NCBI GenBank assembly: GCA_020310875.1
Contig: CM035412.1
Span: forward strand, 130,442,196 to 130,506,195
Direction: 5' to 3'
From: Ceratopteris richardii
Taxonomy: Eukaryota > Streptophyta > Polypodiopsida > Polypodiales > Pteridaceae
Length of the DNA stretch: 64,000 bases
The translations under genes and the position numbers were made by a program. Shown here piece by piece: positions 32,313 to 43,899 of the stretch; the first letter of the stretch is position 1; each line of letters opens with the position of its first letter. Below the pieces are notes generated by a model. The model did no database searches, had not been told where the DNA came from, and was given only the letters and a program-made list of their open reading frames with translations.

Positions 32313-33557
32313 TCATAGGAAGGGTCTTGTTAGGATCATCTCGTATACATTATTTTTTTCAAAGTCACATATAGCAAATGTATGTTCAAACTCTACACCA
32401 CAAGTGGTTAGAGTTATCCCTTCGAGCAATCCTAGAGGTCTTTCAAAATGACCATCTGCCATTTGAAGCTTCATTCTAGTTGGTCTCAATGTGGGTTTGC
32501 CCCATCGCTTCCACAAGGAAGTGGTCACAATAGCAACACCAGCACCTGAATCTACAATTGCTTTGGTTGTGTAACCTTGATAGGTGATTGGAAGATAAGT
32601 ATTACCTTTTTCACCTTCACTCATGTCTCTTATTTTATCAAGAGGTATTTCTGGAACTTTTTGCTTAGAGCCCACTTTTGGCATATTGGAATCAAGTTCT
32701 GGAACTTGATCCTTCACATGATTCCATAGCTCAAGTTTTGCTTTGAGCAGCTCTTCCACAGTGAGATGACACTGAACCTTAGTGTTCTTCACGACATCAG
32801 TGTTCCTTGGAACCATTGAGTCTTCATTTCTTACCAATATTGTGGGAGCTCTGATCTGGAGAGATTCAGATTCCCATGGGCCTGTGAATTGTGGCAACTC
32901 TTGTAAAGAATTAGATTCAAAATCTAATCTTTCATCTTCATGTTGCTCTGTTTGGTCTCCGTAGATAGATGGAATGTCTTGGGGAAATTGATCATGAAGA
33001 TCATCAATCTCAGGAATAGGAGGGGGATTTCCATTTTCCTTGGCCCATTTCTCTTCTTGTATTTCCCGCAAGAACTCTTGAGAGTATTGTTGCATTGAAA
33101 GAGGTGTTCCATCATCCACGGAATCAGGAACATAAGATTTCCTTGGTGGTGAGCTTTCTCTTTCAATAATTGGTTGAGCCTGTGGAGGTAAAAAAACTTG
33201 GGGTTTGTTTACCAATTGCTCTAATCTTTCTAGTATACCCTGGAAATGCAAATCCGATTTGACAGAGTTTGTCTGATTGAACTTTTGACTAGTCTCGAGC
33301 ATAGCTTGAGCTACTTCTACCATCTTCATGCACATTTTTGTTCGTTCAATCTCTAAGTCTGCTCTAGGGTAACTCTTGTCCAGGTTTGCAGCTATTAGCC
33401 CTTCTTGAAGACGAGCCTGATAGGCCTTGAACATCATGTCCAAGCCTTCTGGGGTTGGATCTGCAAGAACAGAACCTGATTGCAGTCTATTTACAATGGG
33501 CAGTGGGGTGGAATGAGGTGGTGTGGATGGAGGTTTGGCATGGGCTTTGAGATGCAA
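32313..33557 (-). pseudogene. G2 protease (conventional position)
   Basis: A 414-codon frame. The first two thirds is a Gag-Pol linker rich in Pro/Glu. The protease lies near its end: TTKAIVDSGAGVAIVTTSLW (DSGA at about 32540-32552), MADGHFERPLGLLEGI, and MILTRPFL as the second-lobe motif. The fold matches G1 and G3 proteases (DGGSG there), and the following RGPFL/RPWL equivalent is kept. The frame joins the next at 32309 across one stop. Confidence 0.85.
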
Positions 33558-36211
33558 TGTCTTCTATTTTTGTTTTGGTATCCCTTAGGCTGTCTTCTAG
33601 TTCGGATATCTTTTTGTTCCACTTGCGATTAGCCTTCTCTCTGGTATCCTTCCAAGTTCTTGTTTTCCTCTTACTAGGATCTCTTGATTCACTTGACTCC
33701 AATTGTTCAGATGGCTTTGCTTGTTGAGCAGCCTGTGCCCTAGTAACTGCCTGTACAGGAGCCACATTACTGCTACTTGAACTTGAATCTGCCATAAGCC
33801 TACGACATTGATGGGTGTAACCTTGGGTGCACTAGAGGGGTTTCTAGGACATTCTCTTGGGAGATGTTCCTTACCACACTCAGGACAAAAGCCTTGTATT
33901 GTGATGTTCTGTCCTTATCCCGGAGCTGGTTGGTGGGGACATTCACGAATGAAATGGTCACCCTGACATCTAAAACATGGTCCTATAGGGGCTTGTGGTC
34001 TTACTTGTCTCAATTGGGGCCTAGGATTTGGATTCGTATACATGAGATTGGAGTATTTTGGCTCCCAATTTTGTTCCATCGGTGGTGTCTCATATTGATA
34101 TGGAGAAGTCTCACTTTGCTCAGGTGACTCTATGTAATAAGCTTGTTAACTATCTTCATGGAAGTAGTCTAAACCTTGATTATAAGAGTCATTTTCTGAG
34201 ACCAACGGGGTTAGTGGCACCAATGCTCTATTAGGGTTCTCCTCTGCCATCGTATATTTAACTGGGATCACATTGGCACGAGCTGGTGGTTGGTTTCCTA
34301 GGACTGGTTGTGGCCTGTATGGTGCCTGATATTGTTGCTGTGGCCTGTAATGTGGGTGTTGGTATTGGTTCTGATACCTACCCTATTGGTAAGGTTGCTG
34401 ATAACTTGGTCTGATAGCCTGCCTATTGTATGGACAATCTTGAGACGTATGATTTGTGTATTTTCTCTCAATGGTGCAATACAAAGCATTAGGGTTCCCT
34501 TGGGGTTGAGTCGTCATCGGGTAGACATTAGCCATGTGGTCTCCTCCGCATGTATAGGATCGCTTCAATGGGGTGGCCCTTGGCATTGGTCTATTTTGAA
34601 CTCCTAGCCTTTTGGCCACCTGCTCAGCTATTTCATCTATCTTAGTGGAGGTTCTAGAGGTATGACTAGTAGAACTATCAGAGTCCTTATAGAGTTTGGA
34701 CAGTCCTATCTCCTCACCCAAGTTGTCCTCTATGTCAATGCATATCCGCACACACTCTTCTATGGATCTAGGCTCTTTCAAGTACACATATGACCTTAAC
34801 TTTGTGCTCAGTAAGCCATCTAAAAACAAGGCCACTTGTTTGGCTGGTGTGGGAAATTCTGGTGCAGGGCATCTTTCCAAGTACCGTCTAAACCTTCTTC
34901 CTACAAGTCGCACTATTTCTTGGGGTGTCTACTTAAAGCTGTGGATCAAGGATGATGTGTTATGTCTGATACCACTCTTGGAAAACTCTACAATGAATTC
35001 TTCTAGTAGTTGACCTATCTCTCGATAGTTGCGACTATTCAAGGGTTGAAACCAAGCTAAGGAAGTACCCTTAAGAGTCAAACCAAATGCCTCGAACTGG
35101 GTGAACAAGTCCTCAAGCTGTTTAGCTCTTAACACTTGTTTGAACTCGGCCACATGATCATAAGGATCTCTTAACCCATCAAAATAGTTCTTCATTGTCT
35201 TAACCACTTGAGAGGGTCTAAGGGTTCTTGAGTGCTCTCGTGATCTAGGCAATGGGAAATCATGTTCGTCTCTTTGATGCTGATGTACGCGATGTCTCTC
35301 TCTTTCAGGTCTATCATTTTCAATTCTTGATTGGTCTCTACCCACTGTGTGTGCAAAGCTTACCTCAAGTCTCTCTCTGGTTCTTTCCCTCTGGGTTTCA
35401 TGAGCCTTGGATGATCTTGCTCCTTGGAGGCCTTGGGAAACATTAGATCTTGATGGAGGGAAAATTGACTCACCCTGCCAGGTGTATGCATGCCTATCCT
35501 GCTCTGTCACCAAGAACATTTTCTCAAATGTGTGATCTAGATAGACAACTTTCCCTGGTGTCTCCGAATCCTTGAACTCATATATGGTGACTATTGGGCT
35601 TGGTTGAACCCCCAAAAGGCTTCCTCCGTTTCTCTATTCAAGAACAGCTCTATGCTTTTGTTGTCTTGGGAAATCCATTCTGGAAAGATCACTCTGGTCA
35701 AAACTGACTTACCTCTAGGGGTCTTGGGTTCTCGTCCTAGGTCTCCTTGCTCTAGGTCTCCTATCTCATTCTCAGGAATAACATTTCCAAACTCATCTGT
35801 CCTATCTGGAAGGTTGGTTACCACATACATGGTTCCTTCCTTATCAATGTATGCACCCTCTAACTTGACCACTGGGTGTTCCAGTCCAAAGGGTTGGTCA
35901 TGATTTTTTAGTTGGACCACTGATCGTCTCAGAACATCCTCATAGATGCGAGCACCTAATTGTTTGGTCCTGATATACTCCAATTGGGTCTTATATGGAC
36001 CTTCTGGTGTCTGTAAATAAGCAGTTCCTGAGGTACGTGTGGGTCTTTCCATGCTAAAAGACATTTCTGAATCACTTGTGTCAGAACTTAGTGTGTAGGG
36101 ATAACCACTTAGTTGTTGTGCCCAAGACTTAGCTGTATGATTGACACTAGCCTCAGATGATCTAATGCTTTGCCTATCCTTGCCTAAGTGTCTGCCAGAT
36201 CTTAGGTTCAT
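33487..36211 (-). pseudogene. G2 gag (broken)
   Basis: Starts at ATG 36211 with MNLRSGRHLGKDRQ, an Athila-like Gag start also found at 62558 in G5. The central Retrotrans_gag domain is at 34929-35250 (KTMKNYFDGLRDPYDHVAEF; LTLKGTSLAWFQPLN) and continues at 34383-34913 after one TAG (RRFRRYLERCPAPEFPTPAK). Zinc-binding clusters: YTCGGDHMANVYPM and SQDCPYN near 34440-34560, CFRCQGDHFIREC near 33930-33990, and CPECGKEHLPREC near 33845-33885. The last part (33487-33795) is basic and helical (RKTRTWKDTREKANRKWNKK). A frameshift near 35600 and several TAG stops break it. Multiple knuckles are also seen in G1. Confidence 0.85.
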
Positions 36212-37580
36212 AAGCTTTGTCTACAAGTCTAGAATTTCCCCTTGTATTGCTCAAAATCCTTTGGAACTCTTTGGTTTCCTAGTCCACCCTGAGGGTCAAC
36301 TTCAAAATACTATATCTAATAATTCGCGTATTAATTTTACCGTAACCAGTGGAAGTTTTGGTTGTACTCCCCATGAGCTTTCCAACAAACCCAAAATCAC
36401 AGCAAACGGATTTGGTATGAGAAAGTTATGCCAGTTCAGGGTTCTGGGGGTTAAAACAGGGAAACAAGACCTCTCTGGTATTATTGTAGAACACGCGATA
36501 CACGATAGTTATCACGTATCACGATACTTGGAAGTAGATGATACATGATACTTGCCTTGCCACGATACACGATATCTCCACTAAACGATACACGGCACTT
36601 GACATAGAAGTAAATCCACGATACTTGATACTTAGGCCACACGATACACGATACTCAACAAACTAGATAGATCACGATACTCGATATCCAACAAGTATCG
36701 CGAAAGACCCTCACGATATTCGATATTGCACAGGTATCGCCAAGAGGAATCCCACGATACATGATACTCGATATCAAGCGAGATTTAGACTCACGATACT
36801 TGACACTGCAGGTCACGATACACGATATTGGGTGGGTATCGCAAAAAAAATCACGATACACGATACTTGGAATTCCCACAATATTCGATATTCCTCAAGT
36901 ATCATTTTCAGGTCTCTATGATACTCGATACGTGACCAATATCCTGAGAAATTTTTTGACGATACTAGATATCTACCAGGTATCGTGAAAGTTAACTCCA
37001 CGATACATGATACATGATATCTGTCTAGTATCGTGAATGTTTCTCAGCGATACACGATACTCGATATGTGACCACTGCAAGTGTCGCGATACTCGACCAC
37101 AGGAGTTTCACGATATCCAGGTATCACGATACTTCAACCGTGGGAGAACACGATACTTGGATTTTTTGGAGTCCAAATTCAAAAATTTTTGCAAATATGA
37201 GTACCTTGTGTCCTCCTTGTCACTCCTATGTGTCTGTAGATGCCAAATCTTCCTTCAAACTCGTGATATTGCACTCACGATACTTGGCGCAGGTTATGTC
37301 ACATCTGGGGCTATTCACTCTGATTTTCAGCTATTTTGGTACAATTTCTTCAGCGTTTCAGTTCTGCACCCTCTCTAAGGCTCTTTCTCACAACCACAAG
37401 TAAAAAGCGAGGTGAATGGACTTTAAAAAATGGAAAAAATTGAGAATATGAAGGTGGGTGGAGATGGTGATGATGATGAAGATGAAGGAGAAGAAAAACT
37501 GAATTGAAAATGGTGATTTTTTTACCTTCCAACATCGCTACTCTACGTCTTACCGTCACACGCTCGTCCTCCAAGCTCTC
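36212..37580 (-). other. G2 5' leader
   Basis: 1.4 kb between primer site and gag. The segment nearest gag (36212-36470) and that nearest the primer site (37500-37580) match G5 62559-62815 and 63930-64000. The middle is a word-repeat array (36480-37165) that differs from the G5 array. Confidence 0.85.
36480..37165 (-). repeat. CACGATAC / CGATAC word-repeat array in G2 leader
   Basis: Dozens of copies of CACGATAC, TCGATAC and CGATATC on the plus strand (GTATCGTG in element sense), with irregular spacing of about 8-40 bases. Some joins are self-complementary (GATATC, GTATCGATAC). Open frames in this stretch on both strands are by-products. Confidence 0.9.
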
Positions 37581-37598
37581 TCCCCGGCAATGGCGCCA
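37581..37598 (-). other. G2 primer binding site
   Basis: Minus strand TGGCGCCATTGCCGGGGA, 7 bases inside the 5' LTR. One base differs from the TGGCGCCGTTGCCGGGGA consensus of Athila/Tat elements. Confidence 0.9.
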
Positions 37599-37605
37599 AA
37601 TTTGG

Positions 37606-38230
37606 TGTCACTCTAGCACAATGGTGAGTACCAACGTGAGGAGATACACCTCATAAATGTCAATCCGTGGAGACGTGAGGACTGGTATGAAGACCGCGAG
37701 CAAGTGATGGCACAAGTGCGTGAGTGAAAGCACACAAGCATGCACACACATACACACACACGCACACAAGTAAGAGCAAAGAGTGGAACAATGGAAAGCT
37801 TCGATTACAAAAGAAATCTCTTACAAAGCTCAAAACTACAACAAGGTAGCTTCAAAAATGAGCTCTCCAGCCCTTTTTATAGTTTTTTGAGTGGTTTTGG
37901 CCCTGTCCAGACCTAGTGTCTGGCCTAGTTAAAAAATAGGTTCCAGAGCTTATTTGGGGCTCAAACGGAGTCTAAAAATTACAAAAATTGGTAGGATGGT
38001 AGTTCTAATACTCCTCAAGCTTGAGGACTCCTTGGCTTGAACAAAATGGAGTTACAAAAATGGAAAATGGTATTTACAATGGTTTTTAGTGATGAAAATC
38101 ATTATTTTTATAGGGATTTTTTCTGAAAATTTGACAGGTGCTTCTTGGAGCTCCCTACTTGCTCCTTCTTCTTGTGTGTCCACTTCCTTGATGCACTTCC
38201 ATGCTTTGTCCTTGACCTTGAGCTTTAACA
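37606..38230 (-). repeat. G2 5' LTR
   Basis: 625 bp, TGTCACTCTAGC to CTTTAACA, matching 25189-25893. A related copy lies at 61226-61835 in the opposite orientation. Confidence 0.93.
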
Positions 38231-38500
38231 CACCTCAATGTGCTTAGTGCGAGCATGGAACATAGATCCTCACAACTACCAATGCACTCTGACTGTCAGT
38301 GAAGATGGTGGTGGCAGAAGAATGACCAACACCCAAAGGAACCATAAAGCATCTGAGCCACACACACTTAACAGTCTCTGTGAAAGCTTCCCTATACTCA
38401 TCTTGAGAATTGAAAGTGGCCATAGTATGGTGCTTCTTGCTCAACCAAGATATACATGAGCTACCAAGCATGAAGCAAAAGCCACTAGTGGACACACGAG
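38231..38500 (-). pseudogene. C2 RNase H fragment
   Basis: Minus-strand C2 sequence between G2 and C4. It reads STSGFCFMLGSSCISWLSKK, then SQDEYREAF in place of the usual S-x-EAEYRA, and TIFTDSQSALVV, the catalytic-Asp end of copia RNase H. It aligns with C1 about 2410-2700. Confidence 0.85.
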
Positions 38501-38857
38501 TGTCAAGAGAGTTCACACACACTCTCACTCTCAAGGAGAAGCACACACACAGATTGAGGCAAGGGAGAATGACCTTCTTCTTCTTCTATTGCATAAAAAG
38601 GAATGTACAAGAATGACCTAAAAACAAGAATACAACAAATGCAATATATAAAGATCAGTACATAAGGAAAAATCTAATGTCCACAAATGAGTGAGCTATC
38701 AAGTAACAAATGTGCCATCACTCTTGGTATATAAATCTAATAAAGCTCAATGAAGTATCCATGACATACATCGACGTGACCACTATACATGTCAGAGAAA
38801 CGAAAAACTGATACGTGTCATCCTGGATCATCACATGTTGAGCTTGATATCTCAACA
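38501..38857 (-). repeat. C4 3' LTR
   Basis: Ends with ATCTCAACA; polypurine tract follows (plus-strand CTCCCCCTCAAGCTC, 38858-38872). It matches 43522-43899 apart from an 18-base deletion near its left end. Confidence 0.9.
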
Positions 38858-40332
38858 CTCCCCCTCAAGCTCAACGTCATATCCTGTAATCCAAGCATCT
38901 CTTGAAACTTCTTCAACTTCTTAGCACCAAGTGCTTTGGTGAAAATATCAGCAACCTGCTCATCTGTTCTCACATAAACAAGATCAATATCACCTGCTAA
39001 TACCTTCTCTCTGATGAAGTGATAATGTACCTCAATATGCTTTGTTCTAGCATGAAAAACAGGGTTTTGTGCTAACGGTATACTGCTAAGATTATCACAA
39101 TAGATAGTGATAGGCTTTTGCACTTCCACACCTAAATCTGCAAGTAGCATCTCCAGCCATGATGCCTCACACGCTGCCATTGCAACACCTCTATACTCAG
39201 CCTCTATACTCGACAAAGCAACAATGGGTTACTTCTTGCTCCTCCATGTAATAGCTGCACTCCCAAGTGAGAATAGAAAACCACTAGTAGATCTACCAAC
39301 CCAATTTGCATCGGTGTATCCATGAACCTGCAAATCTATACCAACCTCATAAAACAATGCATAATCCAAAGTAGCACTCACATAACGTAGAGTGCGTCTC
39401 AAAGCATCCAAATGTGGCTTCGTGGGAACCTGCATAAACTGACTTTCAAGTCCAACAGTGTAGCTAAGATCAGGCCTCGTAATTGTGAGATATATCAAGC
39501 TTCCCACAATTTTCCTGTACATAGTAGCATTTTTGAATGCTTCACTTGAAGTAGTATCTAACTTCAAATCTGATCTAATGGCATAGAAATTGTCTTACAA
39601 TCAGCCATACCATACTTTTGCAGCATATTCAAGGCATATTGCCTTTGTGACATCCATATACCTGTTTTTGTATGAATAAATTCAATGCCCAAGGAATAGC
39701 GCAGCACACCAAGATCTTTCATGTCAAATTCTTGCATAAAAAGTTGCTTTAACTCTTTGATGCTTTCTTCATTATCACCACCTACAATCAGAACATCAAC
39801 ATAAATAGCCACAATTGTGATGCCATCATCAGCCTTCCTTGCATATAGTGAATGATCTGCATCACACAGAAAACCCAATGCTGGTTAAGTGATCAACAAT
39901 CCTTGCATGCCAAGCACAAGGAGCTTGCTTCAGCCCATACAAAGCCTTTTGCAACTTGCAAACATATTCTGGATGCTTTGAATCTTCATATCCTTGTGGC
40001 TGGTCCATATATACTTCTTCTTGTAGCTCACCATGTAGGAAAGCATTCTTCACATCCATTTGATGCAAAGTCCATCCTTTTGCTGTGGCTAATGCAACAA
40101 GTGTTTTAATAGTAGAAATTTTAGCTACAGGGCTGAATGTTTCCTCATAATCAATGCCATATGTCTGTGCATATCCTTTAACTACCAATCGTGTTTTATA
40201 CTTGCTTATGCTACCATTAGCATTATGCTTTACCTTGTAAACCCATTTGCAGCCTATGGGTTTCTTTCCTTGCGGCAATGGAACTAGCTTCCATGTATCA
40301 TTCCCATAAAGTGCAGCCATCTCCTCATCCAT
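38858..40332 (-). pseudogene. C4 reverse transcriptase and RNase H (broken)
   Basis: RT starts at 40332: GNDTWKLVPLPQGKKPIGCK, VVKGYAQTYGIDYEETFSPV, HQMDVKNAFLHGELQEEVYM, GLKQAPCAWHARI. The catalytic box at about 39790 reads IYVDVLIVGGD, so the second catalytic Asp is replaced by Val. RNase H follows across frame changes: VHGYTDANWVGRSTSGF, then 38818-39216 with MSSIEAEYRGVAMAACEASW, TIYCDNLSSIPLAQNPVFHA, HIEVHYHFIREKVLAGDID and VADIFTKALGAKKLKKF. The final residues run into the 3' LTR. Confidence 0.9.
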
Positions 40333-40365
40333 GGCTTTTTCCCAATCTGCAATTCCAATTGCATC

Positions 40366-41640
40366 TTAAAAGCAAGAAGGTTCAACATCTTGTATTACCT
40401 TTTTCATGTAGGCACAATGACGAGCCATATAACTATCATACGTCAATCGTTGCACTGAATTCCACATCCTCCCAGATCTTCTTGGTCCTAGGTCACTTCT
40501 GCTTGTATCATCTGCATGTGCCCTTCTTACTCCTAGAGTCTTCACAGAGGGCAATCCAAGTTCCTCATGAAGACTCTTTTCTGAACTGCTTGAATCTCCA
40601 TCAACGTCTTCAAAACCTGCACATGTTTTACTACTAGCAGAAAGCTTTTCTTTACCTTTCTTGGATGTATTTGATGAACTTGCTGGACTAAAATTTCCAT
40701 GCAATCTTCCACTCCATGGATTTGAGTTGGAACTATTGCTTGGTGATGCATCCGGTCCACTCAAAACTTGAGATTTTGCACTTGATTTTTCAGCATTTTC
40801 TTTGTCATTTGGTTCAAGATTGAGTCCTTCTTTGGCATCTGCATAGAAGCTTGACATTTCATCAAATGCCACATCTCTAATCACCTTTACCTGTCATGTG
40901 AGTGGGTTATAACATTTATATCCCTTTTGCTCAAGGGAGTATCCAAGGAAGACACACTTTTCTGCTTTTGGATCAAGCTTTGTCCTCAATTCATCTGGGA
41001 CATGTACATATGCAATACAGCCAGAAGCTTTCAGTGATGTACAATAGTATTCGGAGTTCTATTCATGATGTATACAACAGTATGCATAACTTATGCCCAA
41101 TAACAATGAGGCATATTCTTTTCAGCCATCAAGGCTCTTGCTATTTCTACAATATTCAGCAATGCCATTCTGTTGTGGTGTGTACCTGCATGAAAACTGA
41201 CGTCGAATTCCATGATTTTTTAGAAAAATGCTGAACTCATTTGACATGTATTCACCTCCTCCATCAGATCTTAATGTCTGAATGTACTTCTCTGTCTGCT
41301 TTTCCACCATAGCTTTAAAATTCTGAAAGTGAGTGAATACCTCACTCTTCTCTTTCATGAAATAGATCCACACTTTCCATGTATGGTCATCAATGAAAGT
41401 AACATAAAACCTGCAACTGCCCATAGATGTGGTCTTTGCAGGACCCCAAACATCTGTATGTACTATTTCTATCACATTCTCACTAACATGCTTGTCATGC
41501 GGAAACGATGATCTTGACTATTTACCGAATTGACATGCTGCACATACCTTTTGCATCTCTACAACCTTGAAAATTGGTAGTCCATGGACAATCTCCTTTG
41601 ATTGCATCAGTTTCAACCTTTGCAGATTTGCATGTCCGAT
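40366..41640 (-). pseudogene. C4 integrase (broken)
   Basis: 41122-41475 has IEIVHTDVWGP, FYVTFIDDHTWKVWIYFMKE, LRSDGGGEYMSNEF and RYTPQQNGIAE, so DDE residues are present. A frame change follows at about 41140. The upstream zinc region (KVCAACQFG-like) near 41520-41600 is interrupted. 40366-40884 is the acidic, Ser-rich linker after the core, ending with RRSGRMWNSVQRLTYDSYMA before RT. Confidence 0.85.
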
Positions 41641-43072
41641 CTTTTGTGCCAGATCTCTATATCAACAATAACTCCTGCACCTTTTTGAAACATGGTTGCA
41701 TTCATTTCAGTAATTTTCACATTTAAGGTGAACATCCTACCCACTTTATTTCCTTTGGTAATCAATCGTCCATCCTGGTTGTACTCTTCTATATATAACT
41801 CATCAGCATTGAACCTGATTTGTAATCCCTGGTCAACCATTTGTCCAACAAAAACCCGATTCTTTGTGATGTTTGGAACATGCAGCACATCAGCAAGATG
41901 TTTTACCTTCTCGTCCTCCATAGATAATGCTATGTTTCCTGTATGCTCGATAGGATGCGATGTATCATTGCCTGTTTCAATATATCCAGGAACTTGCAAT
42001 TTCTGCAAACTACTAAACCATTCTGCATGACTCGTCATGTGATTTGAAGCACCTAAATCAACATACCAGACATTATCATTTGATTTTGAAACACCAGCAG
42101 ACATCGTATTCATCATGTGATGTTGAACCATGAACAGCTTCTCAGAATCATCTGCACTTGTGGATGCATAGTTGTTTTGCTGCCTTTTCTTATTTTGATT
42201 CTTCAACCTGCAATCACGTTCAAAGTGTTTAGGTTTACCACAATTCCAACATCCTTTACTATCATTACCTGAATCATTTCTTTGGAAATTTCTGTGACCT
42301 CTTTGGCCCCCCCTGCCTCGAAACTATCTTCTTCCTCTTGCATGATTCTGTTGTTGACCTTGGTCTTGGTTATTGTTTCCTCTTCCACTTCCGAAACCTT
42401 TACCTCTGCCACTTCCTCTGCCAGAGTAGAATATCTGCTCAGAACTAGATTTTCCTTGGGAGTTTGAATCCTCACCAAGATTCTTTTCTTCAATAATCAG
42501 CATAGATACCAGATCAGCAAAATTCAGAATATTTTCCCTAGTCTATATAGAAGTTCTGAACTTCTTATATGTAGCTCCCAAACCACGAAGGAACACTTGC
42601 ACCTTATCATCATCATTTACATTCACGCCAATAGATGCAAGTGACTCACATATGCTTTTGAATTTTAGGGTGTAGTCACTTACCAACATGCTCTTCTTCT
42701 CCAATGTATGCAGTTCGTACTTGAGTTGCAATTTTTGTGCCTTTGTATTCGTCTCATACAATAAGACCAAACTGTTCCAAGCCTCTTTCGGAGTCTTGGC
42801 ATCCTGTATGTGTCCAATCATGATATCTTGTATGCTAAGAGATAGCCAATACATTACCTTTTGTGCTGCTTGATTCCATTCCTCATATGCTCTTACTTGC
42901 TATGCAGTCCGATTCCTTTCTGGTAACTGTGGAGCATTTTTGTTCTCTCCTTCGTGTACTTCCAGTAGCCCTTTTCCATCAAGAAATTTGTCATTCTAAA
43001 TCTCCAAGCATGGAAGTTGTTCTTGTTCACCTTATCACTCATAAGTTGACTCATTCCATCTGCGTTTGCCAT
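41613..43072 (-). pseudogene. C4 gag and protease (broken)
   Basis: Gag likely starts at ATG 43072 (MANADGMSQLMS). It shows NKNNFHAWRFRMTNFLMEKG, then 42543-42854 with the UBN2 core (AWNSLVLLYETNTKAQKLQL; LASIGVNVNDDDKVQVFLRG). A CCHC knuckle CWNCGKPKHFERDC lies at about 42212-42254, after a Gly/Arg-rich stretch. Protease at about 42015-42080 reads NVWYVDLGASNHMT, where the DSG serine has become leucine, as in C3. NRVFVGQMVDQGL and GRLITKGNKVGRMFTL lead into integrase. Confidence 0.86.
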
Positions 43073-43521
43073 TTCTGCAGCAATTCTCAACACTGCAAAA
43101 CACTACAAGCAACACTTCTACTTGAACTCTGTTGCACTATGATGTGATAGTTCGATCTCAGAAAAACATGGTTTTCGTGTATCAATAGTACACAGAATCT
43201 CTTGAAATTTTGGATCTAGAATATATGAGTATTGTGGAACACAACGCAAGTTAAAGTTTCTGAAACTGACTTGGTTTTTCTATGGGCCGCACCTTGAGAG
43301 CTTGAAATAGAGGTCGAGATGGCTCCGAAACTTCGATATGACAAAAACGAATGACCCTAAAGGGATGAATCACGAAAATATTTTGAGGTCTTCTACCTTC
43401 ACACCAATTTTCATACCAAATGGTGGTCATTTGTGAATCGCATTTTCTCCATGCCTTGCCACTTACTCTTCACCATTGCCTTCTCCACGAGCTCTCTACA
43501 GCCACGCTGGCTCTGATACCA
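43073..43521 (-). other. C4 leader and primer binding site
   Basis: About 450 bases between gag and 5' LTR. The primer site is TGGTATCAGAGCC on the minus strand (plus GGCTCTGATACCA, 43509-43521), directly next to the LTR and matching initiator methionine tRNA. Confidence 0.85.
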
Positions 43522-43899
43522 TGTCACGAGGAAGGAGATAAGGAAGAGAGCTCACACACAAACTCTCACTCTCAAAGAGAAGCAGACACACAAATTGAGG
43601 CAAGGAAGAATGATCTTCTTCTTCTTCTATTACATAAAAAGGAATGTACAAGAATGACCTAAAAAACAAGAATACAACAAATGCAATATATAAAGATCAG
43701 TACATAAGGAAAAATCTAATGCCCGCGAATGAGTGAGCTGGCAAGTAACAAATGTGCCATCACTCTTGGTAGATAAATCTAATAAAGCTCAATGAAGTAT
43801 CCATGACATATATCAGCGTGACCACTATACATGTCAGAGAAACGAAAAACTGATATGTGTCATCTTGGATCATCACATGTTGAGCTTGATATCTCAAAT
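43522..43899 (-). repeat. C4 5' LTR
   Basis: TGTCACGAGGAAGG to ATCTCAAATA; the terminal CA is altered. It matches 38501-38857. Confidence 0.9.

Larger units (their letters stand above)
25189..38230 (-). mobile_element. G2: Tat/Athila-like Ty3/gypsy with second protease-like domain
   Basis: A 13-kb gypsy element on the minus strand inside C2. LTRs are 25189-25893 and 37606-38230, and CACCT flanks both ends (25184-25188, 38231-38235). The order on the minus strand is: 5' LTR, primer site (TGGCGCCATTGCCGGGGA), word-repeat leader, gag with several zinc knuckles, protease, RT, RNase H, integrase with two zinc modules, a second protease-like domain, a basic repeat tail, polypurine tract, 3' LTR. 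The LTRs are very similar apart from a 78-bp duplication, so the insertion is fairly young, yet coding frames have many breaks. Confidence 0.92.
38501..43899 (-). mobile_element. C4: Ty1/copia retrotransposon
   Basis: A 5.4-kb copia element on the minus strand inside C2. LTRs are 38501-38857 and 43522-43899. The left LTR lacks about 18 bases after its first five. Instead of a 5-bp duplication, the flanks share a diverged repeat of about 24 bp (CCACTAGTGGACACACGAG type). Gag, protease, integrase, RT and RNase H are all recognisable and all broken. Confidence 0.9.

Noticed and set aside
36655..37403. Several open frames of 60-113 codons
   Set aside because: By-products of the CGATAC word array in the G2 leader.
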